Positions 16,619 through 21,958 of a stretch of DNA of 21,958 nt are shown here, piece by piece. The notes beneath the pieces are model-generated. The model had not been told where the DNA came from and made no database searches. It saw nothing but the letters and a program-made list of their open reading frames with translations. Position 1 is the stretch's first letter, and each line of letters begins with the position of its first letter. The DNA lies in the NCBI GenBank assembly GCA_964454745.1, contig CAYVUI010000079.1, forward strand, positions 1 to 21,958, in the 5' to 3' direction. The position numbers were made by a program, and so were the translations under genes. The stretch is from CAYVUI01 sp964454745 (GTDB taxonomy: Bacteria > Planctomycetota > Phycisphaerae > Sedimentisphaerales > Anaerohalosphaeraceae).

Positions 16619-18175
16619 TTACTTATAAGCCAGTGCCCCCGTCGGACAGTTCTTCACACATTCACCGGCCGATTTTCCAAGTGCCTTCTGTAAATCCCTC
16701 CCAAAAGGCGCCGCCACTTTTACATCAAAACCCCTGCCTTTAAATGTCAGTCCAAATTCTTCTCCATACTTCGACGCTGTCTGAATGCAAAGACCGCAGC
16801 GGATACACTTGCCCGGTTCATACACAATCTCGGGATGGTCGTATGCAATTTCATACCCCGGCCTTTCGCCTTTGAACTTTGAAGTCGAAACATCATATAT
16901 CTCACTGTATTGACGAAGCTTACATTCATTCGGCTTGCGGCAGTCACAGTGCAGGCACCTTTGGGCCTCTTCGCTTGCCTGCTCCGGTGTAAAACCTGCT
17001 GTCCCTGCTTCAAATCGCCCATCAGAATTTACTGCCTGCATCATCTTCTCAAGATCACCGGATCCGAGCATCCCCATTCGGCTGTTGAACCTTTTCACAG
17101 GGCCGGTTACTTCCTCACCCGCCAGATACTGGCAAATCGCCTCTGCAGCCTCCTTGCCATCGGCGGTGGACCGCACAGCAAGTTTGCGCTTTCGCACAAG
17201 ATCACCCCCCGCGAAAATCCCATCAATCGATGTCCGGTATGTCCTTATGTCAACAGCAAGCTTCCCATCTTTACTTTCAAGCCCTTCGATCAAGGCTCCA
17301 TCACCACCCTGCCAGCCTGACGCAAGAAAAACCGCATCAAACCGATCCTGCAACTCCTTAACCGTAACCTCCTTGCCAATCTCAGTACCCGGCTTAAAAG
17401 TAATGCCAGCACTCAAAATCGCCTCGATTTCCCGGTCGAGTATTTCCTGCGGCAGCTTTTCCGGCTCGACTCCATAACGCAGCATCCCGCCGGCATGGCT
17501 GTTTTTGTCATAAATCGTGCAATCGATCCCTTTCCTGGCAAGATAGTACCCAGCCGACAGCCCCGCCGGGCCGGCCCCGACAATCGCGACCGATTTACCC
17601 CGCTTTGGTGCACAATCCGGTGTAAAGGGCGCATCAGACTGAAGATACACATCTCCCACGTATCGTTTGAGCAGGCAGATCGACACCGCCTGGTCCGCAT
17701 TCTTGCGCCGGCAGACCTTTTCGCACGGCGCCGGACAGATACGCCCGAGCACCGCAGGCAAAGGAATATCCTCCCTGACCACTCGGACCGCCCCGGCAAG
17801 GTCACCCCGCTCGATCAGCCGAATCATAAGCGGAATATCCATCTTCGCCGGGCAAGCCACCTGGCACGGTCCCATGCAGTCGCCCAGGTGATCGCTGAGC
17901 AAAAGCTCCAGCGCCGTTCGCCTTGCCTCGCGGACCCTCGGAGTTGAAGTCAGCACGACCATTCCTTCAGATGCCGGATACCCACAAGCGGGCACCAGGT
18001 CCTGCCTGCGCTCAATCTCCACCACGCAGACCATACAGCTCGTCGAAGGCTCAAATCCTTCCAGAAAGCACATCGTCGGGATCTCAATCCCTGCTTTCCG
18101 CGCCGCCTCAAGAAGCGTTTGTCCCTTCTCGACCTCCACGGGTATCGAATCAATTGTCAGTCGTATCGTACTCAT
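16619..18175 (-). CDS. NuoG-N-terminal [2Fe-2S] / GltD-like flavoprotein apparently lacking the NADPH domain
   Basis: 518 residues from ATG 18175, whose ATGA overlaps the stop of the upstream gene. In order: NuoG/HydA-type [2Fe-2S] domain (C36, C47, C50, C64); GltD-type Fe-S region (C100, C104, C108; C147, C151, C155); FAD-binding GAGPAG (200-205) and AGGMLRYGVEPEKLP; then FDAVFLASG (279-287), which runs at once into the block that normally closes the FAD domain (LEGLESKDGKLAVD-like, then FAGGD 321-325). In GltD, NfnB and relatives about 150 residues of NAD(P)H-binding Rossmann fold lie between these blocks; here they are absent. The C-terminus has CLHCDC (407-412) and a NuoG-like ferredoxin in which C457, C460, C463 and C510 remain but most ligands of the second cluster are gone. 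It probably forms a complex with the NuoE-NuoF fusion, moving electrons from its flavin or clusters to a partner not identified here. Confidence 0.85.
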   Translation of the reverse strand: MSTIRLTIDSIPVEVEKGQTLLEAARKAGIEIPTMCFLEGFEPSTSCMVCVVEIERRQDLVPACGYPASEGMVVLTSTPRVREARRTALELLLSDHLGDCMGPCQVACPAKMDIPLMIRLIERGDLAGAVRVVREDIPLPAVLGRICPAPCEKVCRRKNADQAVSICLLKRYVGDVYLQSDAPFTPDCAPKRGKSVAIVGAGPAGLSAGYYLARKGIDCTIYDKNSHAGGMLRYGVEPEKLPQEILDREIEAILSAGITFKPGTEIGKEVTVKELQDRFDAVFLASGWQGGDGALIEGLESKDGKLAVDIRTYRTSIDGIFAGGDLVRKRKLAVRSTADGKEAAEAICQYLAGEEVTGPVKRFNSRMGMLGSGDLEKMMQAVNSDGRFEAGTAGFTPEQASEEAQRCLHCDCRKPNECKLRQYSEIYDVSTSKFKGERPGYEIAYDHPEIVYEPGKCIRCGLCIQTASKYGEEFGLTFKGRGFDVKVAAPFGRDLQKALGKSAGECVKNCPTGALAYK

Positions 18176-20529
18176 TCTACCTCTACCGCATCTTCCGGGC
18201 ATATATTTCGGCACGCCCCGCAACGGACACATTTCTCCTGATCGATCACATGTTTCTCATAAGGTACCGCATCAATTGCATCCACCGGGCAATGCCCCGC
18301 GCAAAGCGTACACCCGATACACGAATCGTTAATCTCATAACGGATCAGGGCGGCACATTTTTTCGCCGGGCAGCGGCCCTCGATATGCGCTTCATATTCA
18401 CCGCGAAAATGTTCAATCGTCGAAACCACGGGATTGGGCGCCGTCTTGCCCAGACCGCACAGGCTGGCGCTTTTAATATACTCGGCAAGATCAAGAAGCT
18501 GCTCTACATCTCCCTTTTGCCCCTGCCCGTTGCAGAGCCTTTCAAGGATTTCCAGCATCCTGCGCGTACCCACACGGCACGGCGTACACTTCCCGCACGA
18601 CTGGTCCTGGGTAAACTCAAGAAAATACCTCGCGATATCCACCATGCAATCCGTTTCATCGAGCACAACCAGCCCGCCCGAACCCATAATCGCCCCGGTC
18701 CGGCTGAGCGATTCATAATCAATCGCAATGTCAGCCATCTGGGCCGGGATGCACCCGCCGCTGGGCCCGCCGACCTGGACCGCTTTAAATTCCAGATCAT
18801 TGCCGATCCCTCCGCCGATTCGCTCGACAATCCGGCGAATACTGATCCCCATCGGCACTTCGATCAATCCACCGTTTTTTACCTTGCCCGCCAGCGCAAA
18901 GACCTTTGTCCCTTTGCTCTGCCCGCTGCCGAGAGCCGCGTAGTTTTCCGCACCCTCACGAAGGATCCACGGAACCGAGGCATAGGTTTCCACGTTATTG
19001 ATCAACGTCGGTTTGTTCCACAGCCCTTTTTCACTCGGATACGGCGGCCGCAGGTGCGGCATGCCCCGCAGGCCTTCAATACTTGCCAGCAGTGCCGTCT
19101 CCTCACCGCAGACAAACGCTCCTGCACCGGGTACAATCGTGAGATCAAAAGTAAAGCCGCTGCCCAGGATATTCTCCCCGATCAGGTTTCTTTGCTTGCA
19201 GATTTCAATCGCCTGCCCAATCCGTGAAGAAGCGAGAGGATATTCCGCCCGAATATAAAAGTAACCCTGCCTCGCACCAATGGTATACGCTGCGATAAGA
19301 ATCCCCTCGAGCACACGGAACGGATACGATTCCATCAGCATTCGATCCATAAACGCCCCCGGATCGCCTTCGTCACCATTGCACACAAGATGTCTGTCCT
19401 GTCCCTGGGCATTACGCACGGAGGTCCACTTCAGATGCGTGAGAAAACCGGCCCCTCCCCTGCCGCGAAGACCGCTGTGTTCAATCTGCTTGATAATATG
19501 CTCGGCACTGTAACTCTCGATACATTTTCTAAAGGCCGTAAACCCGCCGCCTTTTTCATACTCATCCAGGCTGGTAGGATTGGAAACCCCGCAGTTTTCC
19601 GTGGCGATATGCTTCTGCTCAGAAAGAAAATCATCGATCACAGGATCCCGATAGTCCACCGGATAACGCGTAATCTCCTCCATGAGATTATCTTCAAAGA
19701 GCCTGTCCAAAAATAAGGACGTTTTGTTTACAACTTTTCGCAGTAAACCCGGTGTTTTAAAATGCCTGCGTAATATCGGCTCAACATCCCCCGGCTCCAC
19801 CCTTGTATAAAGTGACGTTTCGCCCCCAGGCGTAACAATCTCGAGCAGCGGGTCCTGAGAGCAAAGGCCTACGCAGCCGACCTGCTTGATTTCGACCTCA
19901 ATTCCCGTCCTTGCCAAAGCTTCACGTAGGGCAGTTTCTACTCTCTCACCCCCTCGTGCGATACAACAAGATGCCATACCAATACGAACCTGACCCTGAA
20001 CCTGGCCGAAATGCTTCTTATCACCTTGTTTTTTTTGCTTCCCTGTCTTTTTGCAATACTGCCGGAAATTGTCGATCACATCTCCAACCGTATCGGGAGT
20101 AACATATCCATAGACTACCTCGTCGATCTGTACGGCTGGAGCCAGGGCACAGCAGCCCAGGCAGGCCACTTTTCGAACCGTAAATTCTTTCTTCGCATCT
20201 GTGTCATCATCGGGTGCAATATCCAGATACCTTTTGAAAGCGTCATACACACCGCCTGCACCCTTGACATGGCACGCAGTCCCTACGCAGACATTAATAT
20301 CGTACTTGCCCGCAGGCGTAAATCGGAAGATATCATAAAAGCTCGACACCCCCACAATCCGGGCGGGAGTGATCTGGGTCTGCTGACAGATATATTCCAG
20401 CACAGGTTCCGGGAGATACCCGAACCGGCCCTGAACTCCGTACAATACCCCGAGGATACTTCTTTGCGAAGTTCCCTTTTCCCGGATCAGGGCATCAACA
20501 AATTGTCTTTCGCTGTCCTGGATCATCAC
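18172..20529 (-). CDS. NuoE-NuoF (HydC-HydB) fusion, NADH-oxidising flavoprotein with C-terminal dicluster ferredoxin
   Basis: 785 residues. Residues 1-165 are a NuoE/HydC thioredoxin-like [2Fe-2S] domain (C81, C86, C123, C127). After a Lys/Gln linker comes a second thioredoxin-like domain (180-255) as in HydB, with C189, C219 and C223 but without the first ligand of the usual C-x4-C. The NuoF core follows: GLRGRGGAGF (FMN/NADH site, about 353-362), CNGDEGDPGAFMDR, GAGAFVCGEETAL, and the [4Fe-4S] site C645, C648, C651 and C691. The tail has the HydB CPAKKC pair (C720, C725) and two ferredoxin clusters (C737-C747 and C767-C777). Similarity to Thermotoga HydB runs along the whole second part. 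HydC and HydB are normally separate genes. It begins 4 bases after the membrane propeller gene (GTG 20529 or ATG 20526). Expected chemistry is NADH oxidation or NAD reduction, with bifurcation as in Hyd/Stn complexes possible. Confidence 0.93.
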   Translation of the reverse strand: MMIQDSERQFVDALIREKGTSQRSILGVLYGVQGRFGYLPEPVLEYICQQTQITPARIVGVSSFYDIFRFTPAGKYDINVCVGTACHVKGAGGVYDAFKRYLDIAPDDDTDAKKEFTVRKVACLGCCALAPAVQIDEVVYGYVTPDTVGDVIDNFRQYCKKTGKQKKQGDKKHFGQVQGQVRIGMASCCIARGGERVETALREALARTGIEVEIKQVGCVGLCSQDPLLEIVTPGGETSLYTRVEPGDVEPILRRHFKTPGLLRKVVNKTSLFLDRLFEDNLMEEITRYPVDYRDPVIDDFLSEQKHIATENCGVSNPTSLDEYEKGGGFTAFRKCIESYSAEHIIKQIEHSGLRGRGGAGFLTHLKWTSVRNAQGQDRHLVCNGDEGDPGAFMDRMLMESYPFRVLEGILIAAYTIGARQGYFYIRAEYPLASSRIGQAIEICKQRNLIGENILGSGFTFDLTIVPGAGAFVCGEETALLASIEGLRGMPHLRPPYPSEKGLWNKPTLINNVETYASVPWILREGAENYAALGSGQSKGTKVFALAGKVKNGGLIEVPMGISIRRIVERIGGGIGNDLEFKAVQVGGPSGGCIPAQMADIAIDYESLSRTGAIMGSGGLVVLDETDCMVDIARYFLEFTQDQSCGKCTPCRVGTRRMLEILERLCNGQGQKGDVEQLLDLAEYIKSASLCGLGKTAPNPVVSTIEHFRGEYEAHIEGRCPAKKCAALIRYEINDSCIGCTLCAGHCPVDAIDAVPYEKHVIDQEKCVRCGACRNICPEDAVEVE

Positions 20530-20533
20530 ATTC

Positions 20534-21958
20534 TTACTCTGTATAGCCTATACAGTACAAATGCCCCTTGGTTCGAATAATCATTTTTCCATCCACAAAG
20601 GCCGGGCATGCGTAGCCCCCTTCGGCCAGTTGGGATTCACTAATCTGCCTGAATTCTTTGCCGCTTTGAATCACGAATGATTTGCCTTCCGCACCAATCA
20701 GGTAAATCTTTTCACCCACCAGGCTCGGCGATGCCTGGAAACTCGTCCCGAAATCATGCTCCCACAACGTCTCTCCGCTCTGAATATCTATGCAGGTCAG
20801 CGTGCCGTAGGTCTGCATGAGATACACCCGTTTGCCGTCACTTAGCGGCGAGCAGATATCCGGCAGACCGTCATAGGTAGTCCACGCGACATGTGTCTCG
20901 GTCAAATTCCCCCGGCCCGTGGGGTCGATGGCAAGCATCTGGTCATACGGCGACATGCACAAGGCATATCCGCCGGCATAGATCGGCGAGGCCGCCGCAT
21001 CCGCTCCGATACCTTTTACACGCCACAGTTCCGTCAGATCCGCCGGGTTGTACGAAATCGCAAAAGGCTCGGCGACAGTAATCAACTGCTCACTCACTGC
21101 ATCCGCGCCGGCAGGAATCTTCACAATGACAGGGCTGGCCCACGAGGCCCCGACCGGTCGCTGTACTTGCTGAACAATGCTGCCGGTCAGTCCATCCAGG
21201 ACTATCAGCTTCGATTTCTCCTCCGATACCATCCCCTGGTCAAACTGAACGATCACCTTCTTACCATAAGCGGCCAGCGAGTTGGCATACCCGTAAATGC
21301 TATCCGGAACCCCGAAAAAGCGGTGCCAGATTCGGTTGCCCTGCATATCAAAAGCCGCCATATCCCCGCTTGCAAATATCGCGAAAACTTGCAGGCCATT
21401 GGTCACCATAGTCGGGGCCGCATAGCCGGTATCCTCCATTACCTCAACCCCGTCACCGGCTGAGTTCGGCACCGGGCCCGTCCAGAGCAGGCTGCCGCTT
21501 TCAAGATCATAGCAAAAGACCTTCAGCTCATCGGCTGTCGCGCCCGAAAGGAATATCCTGTCCCGCCACACGATCGGAGAATTAAAACCCGGCATCAAAA
21601 CTTCGCTTTTCCATACGACATTCTTTCCCTGCTGCTCATCCCAAAAATCCGGGATGTTTGTATACGCACTGATCCCCGCGCTCTCAGGGCCTCGAAACCG
21701 TACCCAGTTTTCCGCCAGCTCCTCCGGCTCGGGGTATGCACTTTGGACTGTATCCTCGCCGCTCCCATCCCCGTCCGGATAAAAGTACGTCATTCCCGCA
21801 AGCAGCAGGACCACCCCCAGCAGCATCGCCCTCGACAGGTATGTCTGCCGGACCTGCTCTTTGGCATCCGGAGGGGCATGTGCCGGCAAAACCACCTGCT
21901 TATCCAGTGATAAGTACCACTGGAAACTGATCACAAAAAGCAGGATTCCCACAAAAAG
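20534..21958 (-). CDS. Membrane-anchored PQQ-like beta-propeller protein, N-terminus cut by window edge
   Basis: About 475 residues are visible, and the frame stays open to the right edge. A GTG at 21952 could start it, but the sequence is already hydrophobic there, so an upstream start is likely. Two membrane segments are visible (GILLFVISFQWYLSL and AMLLGVVLLLAGMTYFY) joined by a short loop. An acidic linker follows, then a propeller opening with NWVRFRGPESAGIS, the same signature as the 812-residue protein. Blade-end motifs include GSLLWTGPV, NRIWHRFF and GETLWEHDF. The propeller would face the periplasm or outside. It is 4 bases ahead of the NuoE-NuoF fusion, so it is almost certainly cotranscribed with it, although the propeller and the cytoplasmic oxidoreductase would sit on opposite sides of the membrane. 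Function unknown. Confidence 0.82.
   Translation of the reverse strand, partial: LFVGILLFVISFQWYLSLDKQVVLPAHAPPDAKEQVRQTYLSRAMLLGVVLLLAGMTYFYPDGDGSGEDTVQSAYPEPEELAENWVRFRGPESAGISAYTNIPDFWDEQQGKNVVWKSEVLMPGFNSPIVWRDRIFLSGATADELKVFCYDLESGSLLWTGPVPNSAGDGVEVMEDTGYAAPTMVTNGLQVFAIFASGDMAAFDMQGNRIWHRFFGVPDSIYGYANSLAAYGKKVIVQFDQGMVSEEKSKLIVLDGLTGSIVQQVQRPVGASWASPVIVKIPAGADAVSEQLITVAEPFAISYNPADLTELWRVKGIGADAAASPIYAGGYALCMSPYDQMLAIDPTGRGNLTETHVAWTTYDGLPDICSPLSDGKRVYLMQTYGTLTCIDIQSGETLWEHDFGTSFQASPSLVGEKIYLIGAEGKSFVIQSGKEFRQISESQLAEGGYACPAFVDGKMIIRTKGHLYCIGYTE

Noticed and set aside
17923..19227. Long open frame on the plus strand (434 codons)
   Set aside because: Antisense to two well-supported redox genes; Arg/Pro/His-rich with no domain, so a shadow.
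16619..20529. Bifurcating [FeFe]-hydrogenase (HydABC)
   Set aside because: The HydB and HydC parts are present, but no H-cluster domain is encoded in the window; the third component is GltD-like.

Overview
The window looks like an anaerobic or facultatively anaerobic bacterium of the PVC group, most likely Planctomycetota (Phycisphaerae-like). The main clue is two large PQQ-like beta-propeller proteins carrying the W-x-x-(F/W)-R-G-P-x-x-x-G signature common in that group. The others are bifurcating-hydrogenase-type NADH modules and a class II terpene cyclase. The placement is inference from protein style, not a phylogenetic result. Every gene I can support lies on the minus strand, so transcription runs from high to low coordinates.

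Region A (about 1-7080): a copper/silver efflux operon, csoR - cusC - cusB - YHS lipoprotein - cusA. The repressor has the Cu(I) Cys-His-Cys set, and a perfect 19-bp palindrome lies 31 bases upstream of its start. The outer-membrane channel, an adaptor with extra metal-binding modules, a small YHS lipoprotein and the RND pump (cut by the left edge) follow in order. This block is visibly more AT-rich than the rest.

A run of ten N at 7261-7270 is a scaffold gap. It removes the 3' end of the cyclase gene, and linkage between regions A and B depends on the scaffold being correct.

Region B (7271-16500): a tightly packed operon. It starts with a secreted tandem PQQ-like propeller (812 aa) and continues 11 bases later with a two-cluster ferredoxin-like protein, a cobalamin-type radical SAM enzyme, a DUF116-polyprenyl diphosphate synthase fusion, a single-toroid prenyltransferase/cyclase-like protein and a full-length class II (squalene-hopene-type) cyclase with DADDTA. 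From the ferredoxin onward every gene overlaps the next by 4 to 29 bases. The parts suggest synthesis, cyclisation and radical modification of an isoprenoid. No squalene synthase gene is present here, so the substrate may be a polyprenyl diphosphate or a polyprene made elsewhere. This is the best candidate for an undescribed system.

Region C (16619-21958): a membrane-anchored PQQ-like propeller protein (cut by the right edge), then a NuoE-NuoF/HydB fusion, then a NuoG-N-terminal/GltD-like flavoprotein. The set resembles the HydBC core plus the GltD-like subunit of the Sporomusa-type transhydrogenase (Stn). Here the NuoE and NuoF parts are one chain, and the GltD-like part appears to lack its NADPH-binding domain. 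There is no hydrogenase catalytic domain. The complex could exchange electrons between NADH and ferredoxin or another acceptor, and might feed the radical SAM/ferredoxin pair of region B; that link rests only on adjacency.
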